From the NCBI RefSeq assembly GCF_009863025.1, contig NZ_WWIR01000348.1:1-50856 (forward strand): a stretch of 50,856 bases of DNA. The letters are read 5' to 3'. The stretch is from Streptomyces sp. SID4985. GTDB lineage: Bacteria; Actinomycetota; Actinomycetes; Streptomycetales; Streptomycetaceae. Within the stretch, counting starts at the first letter, position 1; each line of letters starts with the position of its first letter. Positions 1-8,917 of the stretch are shown piece by piece. The translations under genes were made by a program, and so were the position numbers. Below the pieces are notes generated by a model. It worked only from the letters and a program-made list of their open reading frames with translations. It was not told the origin of the DNA and did no database searches.

Positions 1-481
1 CGGCGATGTTGTTCAGCGCCTCCCAGGCCATGCCGCCGGTCAGCGCGCCGTCACCGATGACGGCGACGACGTGGCTGTCGCGCTGCTTCAGCTCGTTGGC
101 CTTGGCGATGCCGTCGGCCCAGCCGAGCACCGTGGAGGCGTGGCTGTTCTCGATGACGTCGTGCTCGGACTCGCTCTGCGCGGGGTAGCCGGACAGGCCG
201 CCCTTCATCTTCAGGCGGGAGAAGTCCTGGCGGCCCGTGAGCAGCTTGTGCACGTAGGACTGGTGGCCGGTGTCCCACAGGACCTTGTCCTTGGGCGAGT
301 GGAACACCCGGTGCATGGCGATGGTCAGCTCGACCACACCGAGGTTGGGGCCGAGGTGGCCGCCGGTCTTGGAGACGGCCTCGACGAGGAAGGTCCGGAT
401 CTCCTCCGCCAGCTGGTTCAGCTCCTCCAGAGTGAGCCGGTCCAGATCGCGCGGTCCCGTGATGCGGGTCAGCAGCGGCAC
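1..481 (-). CDS. dxs: 1-deoxy-D-xylulose-5-phosphate synthase, N-terminal part (runs off window)
   Basis: Thiamine-diphosphate enzyme that condenses pyruvate and glyceraldehyde-3-phosphate, the first step of the MEP isoprenoid pathway in the cytosol. About 160 residues are visible, from [13 protein letters not shown] through [17 protein letters not shown], the [15 protein letters not shown] block and the ThDP/Mg motif [16 protein letters not shown], all typical of Dxs. The GTG start at 481 is chosen because AAGGAGG lies just upstream. The rest of the roughly 640-residue protein lies beyond position 1. It is separated from the xylFGH operon by a strong terminator at 604-635, so it is an independent unit. 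Streptomyces often has a second dxs copy elsewhere. Confidence 0.95.
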   Translation of the reverse strand, partial: MPLLTRITGPRDLDRLTLEELNQLAEEIRTFLVEAVSKTGGHLGPNLGVVELTIAMHRVFHSPKDKVLWDTGHQSYVHKLLTGRQDFSRLKMKGGLSGYPAQSESEHDVIENSHASTVLGWADGIAKANELKQRDSHVVAVIGDGALTGGMAWEALNNIA

Positions 482-603
482 CCGTGCCTCCTTGCAGATA
501 AGAGCTGATCGAGCTGTTGCCGGGCTTGATGAGTCTAATGTTCCGCTCCGGCCGCCGGTGTCCGGGCGTGCCCATGGTTGTTTCACCAGGCCGGAGACGC
601 CGA

Positions 604-635
604 AGAGGCCCGGCGCTCCATTGCGCCGGGCCTCT
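604..635 (-). terminator. Intrinsic hairpin ending the xylFGH operon
   Basis: A 13-bp perfect inverted repeat (AGAGGCCCGGCGC at 604-616, GCGCCGGGCCTCT at 623-635) with a 6-nt loop starts 15 bp after the xylH stop. There is no U-tract, as is usual for Streptomyces terminators. Confidence 0.85.
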
Positions 636-649
636 GAGCCTGACCGCGC

Positions 650-1942
650 TTACGCGCGGCCGGCCGACTTCTGGGTCTTGCGGGTGACGGCGTCGATGAC
701 GACGGTCGCCAGCAGGACTCCACCGGTGATCATGTACTGCACCGGCGAGGGGATGCCCTGGAGGGCCAGGCCGTACTGGATCGAGATGATGACCAGCACG
801 CCCAGGAGCGCGTTCCAGGTGCGGCCGCGGCCGCCGAAGAGGGACGTACCACCGATGACGGCCGCCGCGATGGCGTTCATCAGGAGGTCACCGCCACCGG
901 CGCCCTGGTTGGCGGACGCGATCTTGGAGGCGATGAACAGACCGCCCAGCGCCGCGAAGGTGCCGGAGATGGCGAACACCGAGATGCGGACCATGTCGAC
1001 GTTGATACCGGCGCGGCGGGAGGCCTCGACGCTGCCGCCGAGCGCGAACACCTTGCGGCCGTAGGCCGTGCGGCGCAGCACGAAGTCGGTGACGAAGAGG
1101 ACCGCGACGAAGATCACGACAGCCAGGGGCAGGCCCTTGTACTGGTTGAAGACGATCGCGACGGCGAAGGCGAGGACGCCGAGCAGCACCGTGCGCAGGA
1201 TCGTCTCGCTCAGCGGCTTCGACGGCACACCGGCGGCCTCGCGGCGCTTGTTGGCGAAGAAGGAGTTGAGGAAGAAGAGCACGGTCACCGCGGCGGCCAG
1301 ACCGTAGGCGGCGGCCACGTCGGAGAAGTAGTAGCTCGTCAGGTTGGCCACGAGGCCGTCGCTGTTGAGGTTGATCGTGCCGTTGTCGCCCAGGATCTTG
1401 AGCATGAGGCCGTTCCAGAACAGCAGACCCGCCAGGGTGACCGCGAAGGCGGGCACACCGATCTTGGCGAAGAAGAAGCCCTGGATGGCACCGGCGACGG
1501 TGCCCGTGAGGATCGCCAGCACGAAGGCCAGCACCTCGTTCATGCCGTTCGTGATGTTCAGCACCGCGAAGGTCGCGCCCGCGACACCGGAGAGGGAGCC
1601 GACCGAGAGGTCGATCTCGCCGAGCAGCAGGACGAACACGATACCGACGGCGATCATGCCCGTGCCGACCATGGCGACGGAGATGTCGGAGAGGTTGCCC
1701 GCGGTGAGGAAGTTGGAGTTCAGGCTCTGGAAGATGATCCAGATGACGATGAGTCCGATGACGACGGGCATCGAGCCCAGGTCGCCGGCCTTCATCTTGC
1801 GCTTGAACTCGCCGACGTAGCCCGCGAGTCCCTGCTCACGCACCAGCAGCCGGGGGTCCACGGCGACACCGGCGCCGGGAGCGGCCTCCGGGTTCGCCAC
1901 GGCCGCGTCCCCGGAGGACGTGGAGGTCTTGTCGATGCTCAC
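650..1942 (-). CDS. xylH: Pentose-type sugar ABC transporter permease XylH
   Basis: Membrane subunit of a CUT2-family importer of the ribose/xylose type. The 430-residue protein has a soluble N-terminus of about 60 residues, then about ten hydrophobic segments typical of BPD_transp_2 permeases, with a GEIDLSVGS motif near residue 110 and a conserved GGTSLFGGRGR loop near residue 365. It starts with GTG at 1942 and overlaps the xylG stop by 4 bp (GTGA), so the two are translationally coupled. The order xylF-xylG-xylH next to a ROK repressor matches the described S. coelicolor xylose importer. Substrate is inferred from family and context; ribose or another monosaccharide is possible. Confidence 0.93.
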   Translation of the reverse strand: MSIDKTSTSSGDAAVANPEAAPGAGVAVDPRLLVREQGLAGYVGEFKRKMKAGDLGSMPVVIGLIVIWIIFQSLNSNFLTAGNLSDISVAMVGTGMIAVGIVFVLLLGEIDLSVGSLSGVAGATFAVLNITNGMNEVLAFVLAILTGTVAGAIQGFFFAKIGVPAFAVTLAGLLFWNGLMLKILGDNGTINLNSDGLVANLTSYYFSDVAAAYGLAAAVTVLFFLNSFFANKRREAAGVPSKPLSETILRTVLLGVLAFAVAIVFNQYKGLPLAVVIFVAVLFVTDFVLRRTAYGRKVFALGGSVEASRRAGINVDMVRISVFAISGTFAALGGLFIASKIASANQGAGGGDLLMNAIAAAVIGGTSLFGGRGRTWNALLGVLVIISIQYGLALQGIPSPVQYMITGGVLLATVVIDAVTRKTQKSAGRA

Positions 1943-2721
1943 TTCTTGATCTCCCCATTGGTGCGCGCCGCACGACGGGTGACGGCATTGTCCGAGGCGC
2001 CGGTGATGGCGGAGATGATCTCTTCCTGAGAGGTCGACTTGACCTCGAAGACGCCGTTGTTGCGGCCCAGGCGCAGAACGGCCACCTTGTCGGCGACCGC
2101 CTTGACGTCGGCCATGTTGTGGCTGATGAGGATCACGGCGTGGCCGCGCTCCCGCAGCCGCTCGACGAGGTCGAGGACCTGGGCGGTCTGCTCGACGCCG
2201 AGCGCGGCGGTGGGCTCGTCGAGGATCACCAGCTTGGGCTCGCCGAGCATGGAGCGGGCGATGGCCACGACCTGCCGCTGACCGCCGGAGAGCGAGGCGA
2301 TCGGGATACGGACGCTGGGGATGCGGATCGAGAGCTGGTCCAGCAGCTCACGCGAGCGCCGCTCCATCTCGACCTCGTCCAGGATGCCGCCGCGGCGGAG
2401 CTCCCGGCCCAGGTAGAGGTTGCCGACGACATCGATGTTGTCGCACAGCGCGAGGTCCTGGTACACCGTGGCGATGCCCAGGTTCTGGGCGTCGTGCGGC
2501 TTGTTGACCTGGACGGTTTTGCCGTCCCATTCGATGACACCCTCATCGATGGGGTGCACACCGGCGATCGTCTTCACCAGCGTGGACTTTCCGGCACCGT
2601 TGTCGCCCACCAGGGCGACCACCTCACCGGCGTGGACCTCCAGCGTGACATCGGTGAGCGCCTGGACGGCACCGAATCGCTTGGAGACTCCGCGCAACGC
2701 CAGCACGGGCGTAGCGGACAC
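1939..2721 (-). CDS. xylG: Sugar ABC transporter ATPase XylG (single ATPase domain)
   Basis: Energises the XylFGH importer. About 260 residues with Walker A GDNGAGKST, Q-loop TVYQDLALC, signature LSGGQRQ, Walker B LVILDEPTAALG and switch LISHN, so one complete ABC domain rather than the duplicated ATPase of E. coli XylG/RbsA. The GTG at 2721 (protein VSATPVLALRG) is preferred because AAGGAG lies 9 nt upstream; an in-frame extension to 2832 has no comparable site. The stop overlaps the xylH start. It is separated from xylF by 192 bp containing two hairpins. Confidence 0.93.
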   Translation of the reverse strand: MSATPVLALRGVSKRFGAVQALTDVTLEVHAGEVVALVGDNGAGKSTLVKTIAGVHPIDEGVIEWDGKTVQVNKPHDAQNLGIATVYQDLALCDNIDVVGNLYLGRELRRGGILDEVEMERRSRELLDQLSIRIPSVRIPIASLSGGQRQVVAIARSMLGEPKLVILDEPTAALGVEQTAQVLDLVERLRERGHAVILISHNMADVKAVADKVAVLRLGRNNGVFEVKSTSQEEIISAITGASDNAVTRRAARTNGEIKK

Positions 2722-2790
2722 GTGAACCAACTCCTTCGCCGCCTGACCCGGCGGGAGGTTGTGCAGAAGTTTGGGGGAATTCCTTCCGGC

Positions 2791-2813
2791 GCCCCGCGAC
2801 GAGCTTGCGGGGC
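2791..2813 (-). other. Intercistronic hairpin 1 between xylF and xylG
   Basis: Inverted repeat GCCCCGC / GCGGGGC with a 9-nt loop inside the xylF-xylG gap. Such stem-loops commonly stabilise the upstream binding-protein mRNA or partly terminate transcription; that role is inferred. Confidence 0.55.
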
Positions 2814-2863
2814 TGTGTGATGCGCGGGGCACCGGAGGAGCCTGGTGCGGCCTGCGGCCCGGC

Positions 2864-2897
2864 CGGGGGCGGTACTCGCGGTGGAGTCCGGCCCCCG
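2864..2897 (-). other. Intercistronic hairpin 2 just after xylF
   Basis: Inverted repeat CGGGGGC / GCCCCCG separated by 20 nt, beginning 17 bp downstream of the xylF stop. With the hairpin at 2791-2813 it could lower xylGH expression relative to xylF. Confidence 0.45.
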
Positions 2898-2913
2898 TGC
2901 GGGGCGGCGGCGC

Positions 2914-4029
2914 TTACTTCAGGCCGGCCTTGTCGCAGGCGGCCTTGTACTGGGCCGTGCAGATGTCGGCCAGGGTGTAGACGCCGTCCTTGACGACGGT
3001 GTCCTTGATGTTGTCCTTCGTCAGCGAGGTGACGGCGACGAGGACCGAGGGGACACCCTTCGTGGTGGGGCTGTCGACCTTGTCCTTGGCGACGGAGTCC
3101 AGCGACTTGCCCTGGGCGAGGGAGACGGCCATCTCGGCGGCGGCGGCGGCCTCCGGGGCGTACGGCTTGTAGACGCTCATGTACTGCTCACCGGCGACGA
3201 TGCGCTGCACACCCGCGAGCTCCGCGTCCTGGCCGGTGACCGGGATGTTGGAGAGACCGGCCTGCTTGAGGGCGGTGATGATACCGCCGGCCATGCCGTC
3301 GTTGGCGGAGTAGACGCCGATGATGTTCTTCTTGCCCAGCGCGGAGATGGCGCCCTCCATGTTGGAGTTGGCGTTCTCCGGCTTCCACTCCTTGGTGTCG
3401 TACTCCTTGCCGACGTTGACCTTGCCGTCGAGCACCTGGTGGGCACCCGCCTTGAACTGGCCGGCGTTCGGGTCGGTGGAGGAGCCGTTCATCATGACGA
3501 TCTTGCCGGACTTGGCCTTGGAGCCGAGCGCCTTGAGCAGCGCCTCGCCCTGGGTCTTGCCGACGGTCACGTTGTCGAACGACGTGTAGGCGTCGATCGG
3601 GCCCTGCGCCAGGCGGTCGTAGGCCACCACGGGGATGCCCGCGTCGTGGGCCTTCTGGACCGAGTTCTTGATGGCCGCGGCGTCCACCGCGTCGACGACC
3701 AGGACGTCCACCTTGTTGGTGATCATGGTGTCGACCTGCTGGCTCTGCAGCGTCGCGTCCTGCTTGGCGTTGGCGTAGACGACCTTGCCCTTGCCGTTCG
3801 TCAGCTCCGAGACCTTCTTCTCGATCAGCGGACGGTCGAACTTCTCGTAGCGCGCGGTCTGGTTCTCCGGGAGGAGCAGACCGACCGTGATCGCGTCGCC
3901 CTTCTTCTTGCTGTCCGCGGACTTGGCGGCGCCGCCGGTGGACTCCTTGGCGCTGCCACAAGCGGCGAGCGAGACGGCCATGGCACCAGCAGCAACGGCG
4001 AAGGCCGCACGACGCATACGCGTGTTCAC
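2914..4029 (-). CDS. xylF: Sugar-binding lipoprotein XylF
   Basis: Extracytoplasmic receptor of the XylFGH importer. The 371-residue precursor has a positively charged start, a hydrophobic stretch and lipobox SLAAC with the lipid-carrying Cys at about residue 24, followed by a Ser/Lys-rich linker and a periplasmic-binding-protein type 1 fold (ITVGLLLPENQTARYEKFD; DGMAGGIITALKQAG; PVTGQDAELAGVQRI). The last is the family's ligand-binding segment. GTG at 4029 is supported by GGGAGG 8 nt upstream. It is the first gene of xylFGH, behind an imperfect palindrome at 4104-4124. Xylose specificity is inferred from the XylF-like sequence and locus. Confidence 0.93.
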   Translation of the reverse strand: MNTRMRRAAFAVAAGAMAVSLAACGSAKESTGGAAKSADSKKKGDAITVGLLLPENQTARYEKFDRPLIEKKVSELTNGKGKVVYANAKQDATLQSQQVDTMITNKVDVLVVDAVDAAAIKNSVQKAHDAGIPVVAYDRLAQGPIDAYTSFDNVTVGKTQGEALLKALGSKAKSGKIVMMNGSSTDPNAGQFKAGAHQVLDGKVNVGKEYDTKEWKPENANSNMEGAISALGKKNIIGVYSANDGMAGGIITALKQAGLSNIPVTGQDAELAGVQRIVAGEQYMSVYKPYAPEAAAAAEMAVSLAQGKSLDSVAKDKVDSPTTKGVPSVLVAVTSLTKDNIKDTVVKDGVYTLADICTAQYKAACDKAGLK

Positions 4030-4103
4030 TTCAGAAACCTCCCTGACGAGGCCGCGTCGTTGCGGCCGAGGTGGCTGGAAGTCAACTCGGCCACGCGTTC
4101 GGC

Positions 4104-4124
4104 GTCAAGAAGTAAATTCTTAAC
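4104..4124. promoter_or_regulatory. Candidate Rok7B7 operator in the xylF promoter
   Basis: 21-bp imperfect palindrome with arms GTCAAGAA and TTCTTAAC (one mismatch) around GTAAA, in an AT-rich patch 75 bp upstream of the xylF start and immediately after rok7B7. The GTCAAG half-site recurs upstream of rok7B7 at 5485-5498. Binding by Rok7B7 is inference. Confidence 0.5.
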
Positions 4125-4150
4125 GAGATGGCAACGGTGCCAATCGTTGT

Positions 4151-5362
4151 TTAAGTGAACGCAGGCGCGACGACAGGCAGGGCGGCTGTCGCAGAACCGT
4201 CCAGAAGGGTCGAATCGCCCATTTCGCTGAGCGCGAGGGCGAGGGCGCCGAGCACCTCGGCCCGACCCCCAAGTGCCCCTGGAAGAATAGACAGTTGACG
4301 GCTCGCACTGGGAATCGCATAGCGTCCCACGGCCTCCCGGATGGGCCCGAGGACCAGTTCGCCTGCCTCGGCCAGATCGCCGCCCAGGACGACCCGGCTG
4401 GGGTTCAGCAGGTTGCAGAGATTGGCCACACCGCTGCCCACATGACGGCCCACATCGGCGATCACACGACGGCAGCCGGGGTCTCCGTCCCGCGCGAGGC
4501 GTACGACGCCCTCCATGGTGAGCGCGCTGCCGTGGCTCGGCTGGAGCAGCGGCAGGACGTACCGCGCGGCGGTGAAGGTCTCCAGGCAGCCGCGGTTGCC
4601 GCAGCGGCACACCGGGCCCGACTCGTCGATCGTGATGTGCCCGATCTCGCCCGCCGTGCCGCCCGGTCCCCGGTAGATCTTGCCGTCGATCACCAGACCG
4701 GCCCCGACCCCGCTGGCGACCTTGATGTAGGCCAGGTCGCGCACGCCCTTGCCGCTGCCCCAGACCAGTTCGCCGAGAGCCCCGAGGTTGGCGTCGTTGT
4801 CCACGTGGACCGGGACGCCGAGGCGTTCGCGCAGCTCGTCGGCGGGTTTGGTGCCGCCCCAGCCCGGCAGGATCGAGGTCGAGCCGAGCGTGCCCGACTC
4901 CACGTCGATCGGCCCCGGTACGCCGAGGCCCACCCCGGCAATCTTGGACCGGTCCACCCCGGTCGCCGCGATCAGCCGGTCGACCAGCTCCTCGGCCCGG
5001 TCGAAGCCCTGCGCGGAGGAGGCGTCCACGTCCAGCGGCTCGGACTCCTCGGCGAGCACCTGGTGCGCGAGGTTGCCGATCGCGACGCGCAGGTGCGTGT
5101 GCCCGAAGTCGATGCCGATCACTATCCCCGCGTCCCCGCTCAGCGACACGCTGCGGGCCCGCCGGCCACCGGCCGACGTGGGCGTGACCTCCACGGTCCC
5201 GTGATCCTTCAGCTCCCGCACGATGTTGGAGACCGTCGCGGCGGACAGACCGGTCGTGCGGGCGATCTCGGCCTGCGTGAGCGACCCGGCGAGTCGCACC
5301 GCCCGCACGACTCTTTCCAGGTTGGCTCGGTGCAGCGACGACTGCGACCCCGGAGTCTCCAT
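4151..5362 (-). CDS. rok7B7: ROK-family transcriptional regulator Rok7B7
   Basis: Sugar-responsive DNA-binding regulator. N-terminal winged helix (LTQAEIARTTGLSAATVSNIVREL, shown here as two blocks around residues 28-52), then the ROK kinase-like fold with IGIDFGHTH phosphate-binding motif, GPGGTAGEIGH, and the zinc motif CRCGNRGCLE. The start ATG at 5362 has GGGAG upstream; an ATG at 5383 is an alternative. It lies between ngcEFG and xylFGH, all on one strand, which fits a regulator of both transporters. In S. coelicolor the orthologue is reported to repress xylFGH and to affect antibiotic production and carbon catabolite control (from memory). Confidence 0.93.
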   Translation of the reverse strand: METPGSQSSLHRANLERVVRAVRLAGSLTQAEIARTTGLSAATVSNIVRELKDHGTVEVTPTSAGGRRARSVSLSGDAGIVIGIDFGHTHLRVAIGNLAHQVLAEESEPLDVDASSAQGFDRAEELVDRLIAATGVDRSKIAGVGLGVPGPIDVESGTLGSTSILPGWGGTKPADELRERLGVPVHVDNDANLGALGELVWGSGKGVRDLAYIKVASGVGAGLVIDGKIYRGPGGTAGEIGHITIDESGPVCRCGNRGCLETFTAARYVLPLLQPSHGSALTMEGVVRLARDGDPGCRRVIADVGRHVGSGVANLCNLLNPSRVVLGGDLAEAGELVLGPIREAVGRYAIPSASRQLSILPGALGGRAEVLGALALALSEMGDSTLLDGSATAALPVVAPAFT

Positions 5363-5484
5363 CGACCCATTCACTCCCGCCATCGGCCGGGCGGCCCCAT
5401 CGCCGCCCGTGGCCCAGGTCACATCTGCGGAACCGGGCCACTTACAAGTTATGAACTCCAAGCTGTGCCGTAGGGGTTCCCGCA

Positions 5485-5498
5485 GTCAAGTCCTTGAC
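5485..5498. promoter_or_regulatory. Candidate autoregulatory operator of rok7B7
   Basis: Perfect palindrome GTCAAG-TC-CTTGAC about 125 bp upstream of the rok7B7 start. It shares the GTCAAG half-site with the palindrome in front of xylF. The rest of the 197-bp gap between rok7B7 and ngcG shows no gene and only weak hairpins. Confidence 0.45.
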
Positions 5499-5559
5499 GG
5501 AAATCGTCGTCAGAAGCTACGACTTCGGGTGAGTGATCGACTCCACACCGTGTGTGATC

Positions 5560-6486
5560 CTACTTGAGCGCTCCCGCCGTCAGCCCGGAGACGACCTGCC
5601 GCTGGAAGACGATGTACGCGGCGAGGACCGGCAGCATCGCCATGACCAGCCCGGCGAACAGTCCGGACCAGTCGCCCTTGTAGCCCTGGCTGACCGCGAG
5701 CTGCACGAGCCCCTGGGTGAGCACCTTCTTGTCCGGGTCGGTGTTCAGGACCGTCGGGAGCATGTACTGGTTCCACTGACCGAGGAAGTTGAAGATCGCG
5801 ACGCTGATCAGACCGGGCTTGGCCATCGGCAGCATGATCTGGAAGAAGGTCCGGCTGTGCGAGGCGCCGTCGACGAAGGCCGCCTCCGCGACCGAGGTCG
5901 GCAGCGTGCGGAAGAACGCCGTCAGGAAGAACACCGTGAACGGCAGCGAGTAGGCGATGTAGACCAGGATCAGCCCGTGGATCGTGTTCAGCAGGCCCAT
6001 GTTGTTCACGACGTAGAACAGCGGGACCAGCGCGAGCATCACGGGGAAGCTCATGCCACCGACGAACAGGTAGTAGACGAACCTGTTCCCGGGGAAGTCG
6101 AAGCGGGCCAGGACATAGGCCGCCATCGAGCCCAGGATCATCGTGCCGATGAGCGAACCACCCACCACCAGAAGGGTGTTGAAGAAGTAGTCGCTCATGT
6201 TGGCCTCGGTCCAGGCCCGCGACCAGTTGTCGAAGTGCAGCCGGTCCGGCAGCGACCAGGGCGAGGTGAGGATCGAGTTGTCGTCCTTGAACGAGGTCAT
6301 CACCGCCCACACCAGCGGCAGCACCACCAGGATCGCCCAGATGACCAGCACGCCGTGGGAGAAGACGTTGAGGACCGCGCCCTCGGTCTCCTTGCGGCGT
6401 CCGGGCCGCGCCCCGGACACGTCCAACTTGGCGATCCGCGGGCCGCGTTCGGCCGGCAGCGGGGCGGGGGGCTCGGTCGTCTTCAT
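5560..6486 (-). CDS. ngcG: Amino-sugar ABC transporter permease NgcG
   Basis: Second inner-membrane subunit of a CUT1 carbohydrate importer. The 308-residue protein has six hydrophobic helices and the permease EAA loop (EAAFVDGASHSRTFFQIMLP, about residues 195-215) that contacts the ATPase. ATG at 6486 lies 5 bp after the ngcF stop, so it is cotranscribed with ngcF. The operon has no ATPase; Streptomyces CUT1 importers generally share the distant MsiK. By position next to rok7B7 and by resemblance it matches NgcG of the N,N'-diacetylchitobiose/GlcNAc transporter. Confidence 0.88.
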   Translation of the reverse strand: MKTTEPPAPLPAERGPRIAKLDVSGARPGRRKETEGAVLNVFSHGVLVIWAILVVLPLVWAVMTSFKDDNSILTSPWSLPDRLHFDNWSRAWTEANMSDYFFNTLLVVGGSLIGTMILGSMAAYVLARFDFPGNRFVYYLFVGGMSFPVMLALVPLFYVVNNMGLLNTIHGLILVYIAYSLPFTVFFLTAFFRTLPTSVAEAAFVDGASHSRTFFQIMLPMAKPGLISVAIFNFLGQWNQYMLPTVLNTDPDKKVLTQGLVQLAVSQGYKGDWSGLFAGLVMAMLPVLAAYIVFQRQVVSGLTAGALK

Positions 6487-6491
6487 GGGTT

Positions 6492-7418
6492 TCAGTACTC
6501 CAGCCGCTCGCGGCGGCCCAGCCGCATCACGATCGCGGCGAACGCGAGGGTGACGACGAGGAGGGCGACGCCGATGGTGGTGGCGTAGGCGGCCTGACCG
6601 TCCCGGAACGCCTTCTGGTACACGTACAGGACCAGCACCGTGGTCGAGTAGTCGGGGCCGCCGGGGCCGGTCGTCATGATCTGGACGACCGCGAACGACT
6701 CGGCGCCGAGCGCGAGGATGCCCATGTAGACCCAGCCGGACTGCACGGTGTCCCACAGCAGCGGCAGGGTGACGCGGAAGAACGTGGCGAAGCGGCTGGC
6801 GCCGTCCAGGAGCGCCGCCTCGTACAGCTCGATGGGGATCGAGGCCATGCCCGCCGAGAAGAGCACCACGAAGAAGCCGGTCGTGGACCACACGAGCACC
6901 GCCATCACGCACCACAGCGCGAGGGACGGATCGCCCAGCCACAGCGGCTGGAGACTGCCCAGTCCGATGTCCCGCAGGAATGAATTGATCATCCCGGTGT
7001 CGGGGTTGTAGGCGAAGGTGAACAGCAGGGCCACGATGGCGATCGACAGCACCTGCGGAAAGAAATAGACGATCTTGTAGAACCCCGATCCCCGGACCCC
7101 GGAGATCGCCGGTCCTCCTCTGCGGCGCCGCCCGCCCACATTGATCATGAAGGCGAAGAACAGCGCCATGCCGAGCGTCACCAGCGGCAGCACCAGCGCG
7201 AACAGCAGACTGTGCCACAACGACTTCCAGAAGATGTCGTCGTGCAGCAGCCGCTGATAGTTGTCGAAACCGACCGTCGTGAATTCCGGGCTCAGTCCGG
7301 TCCAGTCCGTGAACGTGTAGTAGATGGACTGGATGAACGGCCAGACGACGAAGAGCGCGTAGAGCCCGAGCGGTAGCGCCAGAAACCCCACGATGAAGCG
7401 GTACTTGCCGTGCTGCAT
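6492..7418 (-). CDS. ngcF: Amino-sugar ABC transporter permease NgcF
   Basis: First permease subunit of the CUT1 importer: 308 residues with an N-terminal helix (FIVGFLALPLGLYALFVVW), a periplasmic segment and five further helices. The EAA loop EAALLDGASRFATFFRVTLP is clear. An Arg/Gly-rich cytoplasmic insert (GGRRRRGGP) near residue 105 is unusual. ATG at 7418, 53 bp after the ngcE stop. Forms the membrane channel with NgcG and receives substrate from NgcE; energised in trans, probably by MsiK. Confidence 0.88.
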   Translation of the reverse strand: MQHGKYRFIVGFLALPLGLYALFVVWPFIQSIYYTFTDWTGLSPEFTTVGFDNYQRLLHDDIFWKSLWHSLLFALVLPLVTLGMALFFAFMINVGGRRRRGGPAISGVRGSGFYKIVYFFPQVLSIAIVALLFTFAYNPDTGMINSFLRDIGLGSLQPLWLGDPSLALWCVMAVLVWSTTGFFVVLFSAGMASIPIELYEAALLDGASRFATFFRVTLPLLWDTVQSGWVYMGILALGAESFAVVQIMTTGPGGPDYSTTVLVLYVYQKAFRDGQAAYATTIGVALLVVTLAFAAIVMRLGRRERLEY

Positions 7419-7471
7419 TGCTGCCGACCCCGTTCTCCGGTCAGATGCCGCCGCTGGTGAGAGAAGCCGCG

Positions 7472-8917
7472 CTACTGGTGCTTGTAATGCTTGATCGACG
7501 TGTCCTTGGCGGCCTCGTCGGCATAGCCCTGGATGCGCTTGATCGCCTCGGCGGGGGTGATCCGGCCGGCCATCATCTCGCCGAGGCCGCCGACGCCGAT
7601 CTTCTCCTTCTCCAACTGGACGTACCAGTCCTGGAGTCGGGGGTTCACCACGTTCTGGCCGGCCTTCTGCAGCGCGGCGACACCGGACTTGAGGCCCGGG
7701 GTGAGCGAGATGCCGTCGGTGCCGCCGTTGTAGGCGGTCAGCGACTTCACCTTGGTGGTGAAGTTCTTCGACGACGCCTCGCTGAGCATGATGCGCAGCT
7801 GCTCCATGCCGCCCGTGGTGTTCGCGGCCTTGGCCGGGACGATGAACGGCTCGCCGCCGGAGGCCCAGATGGTGCCGAACGGCATCTTGTCGGAGCTGTC
7901 GATGCCGGTGGGCGCCGCGACCGCGAGGTCGAAGTCGGCGGGGATGACGTTCGCCGACTCGTTCTCCACCCAGGAGCCGTTGGGGATGAAGAGCGCCTCG
8001 CCCTTGGCCCACGCGGTCTGCGACTGGATGTGGTCGAGACCGGGGGTGCCGCGCAGGACGTACCCCTTCTTGTACAGCTCGTAGTAGGCCTCGAAACACG
8101 CCTTGACGGCCGGGTGCTTCCAGGCGTTCGGCTCCAGGTTGTCGATGGCGTTCAGGACCTCGACGCCGCCGACCTTGCCGATCATCGGGTAGAGCGAGAA
8201 GGGGATGTAGTACGGGTACTTGCCCGCGTAGGTCCAGCCCGCCATGCCCTTCTTCTTGGCCTTGGCGCAGACCTTGAGCATCTCGTCCCAGGTCTCGGGG
8301 TACTTCTCGTCGAGCGAGTCCAGCGCCTTCTGCGAGTACCAGACGCCGTACACCGTGTAGGCGTAGTACATGATCCAGACCGGGTCGCCGTCGAACTGGC
8401 CCATCTCCACGATGCCGGGCCGCAGGGTGTCGCGGACCTTCTTCGACGGGTCGTCGTACGACGGCGCGTCAAGGAGCGGGGTGAGGTCGGCGAGCTGCTT
8501 CTTGCCGACCAGGCCGCCCATGTCCATCTGCTCGGCGCCGGAGTTGTCGATGAGGTCCGGCGGGGTGCCGCCGTTGAAGCGGGGCTGGAGCGTGGACTGG
8601 ATCTTCTGGGTGGCGGAGAACTTCACCTTGGCGCCGGGGAAGTCCTTCTCGTAGATCTTCACCGCGTCCTCGGCGTACTCCTTGCCGAAACCGCCGTCGA
8701 AGAGGACGAATTCCATCCCCGCGGTCTTGTTGACACCGAGCGGGTTCTTCGCGGTCTTCTCACCCGCCTTCGCCTTGCCCTGCCCGTCGCCGCCACTGCT
8801 CGCGCAGGCCGACAGCAGTCCCATTCCCGGGGCCGCGATCAGGCCGATCGCCGCCGAACGCTTGATCAGATCGCGCCGGCCGACGCCCTCTCCACCGTGG
8901 TGCGGAAGTGATCCCAT
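7472..8917 (-). CDS. ngcE: Amino-sugar binding lipoprotein NgcE
   Basis: Extracellular receptor of the importer. The 481-residue precursor starts with a twin-arginine signal (GRRDLIKRSAAIG, residues 13-25) ending in lipobox LLSAC with Cys38, so it looks like a Tat-exported lipoprotein. The rest is an SBP_bac_1 domain (GGTPPDLIDNSGAEQMD; EKYPETWDEM; FIPNGSWVENE; PFGTIWASGGEPFIV). Length and type match NgcE of S. olivaceoviridis and S. coelicolor, which bind GlcNAc and/or chitobiose. ATG at 8917 has GAGG 8 nt upstream. First gene of ngcEFG and divergent from a GH92 mannosidase. Confidence 0.88.
   Translation of the reverse strand: MGSLPHHGGEGVGRRDLIKRSAAIGLIAAPGMGLLSACASSGGDGQGKAKAGEKTAKNPLGVNKTAGMEFVLFDGGFGKEYAEDAVKIYEKDFPGAKVKFSATQKIQSTLQPRFNGGTPPDLIDNSGAEQMDMGGLVGKKQLADLTPLLDAPSYDDPSKKVRDTLRPGIVEMGQFDGDPVWIMYYAYTVYGVWYSQKALDSLDEKYPETWDEMLKVCAKAKKKGMAGWTYAGKYPYYIPFSLYPMIGKVGGVEVLNAIDNLEPNAWKHPAVKACFEAYYELYKKGYVLRGTPGLDHIQSQTAWAKGEALFIPNGSWVENESANVIPADFDLAVAAPTGIDSSDKMPFGTIWASGGEPFIVPAKAANTTGGMEQLRIMLSEASSKNFTTKVKSLTAYNGGTDGISLTPGLKSGVAALQKAGQNVVNPRLQDWYVQLEKEKIGVGGLGEMMAGRITPAEAIKRIQGYADEAAKDTSIKHYKHQ

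Noticed and set aside
5500..5559. Terminator for ngcEFG
   Set aside because: Only 4-5 bp arms (for example CACAC/GTGTG) were seen, too weak to call.
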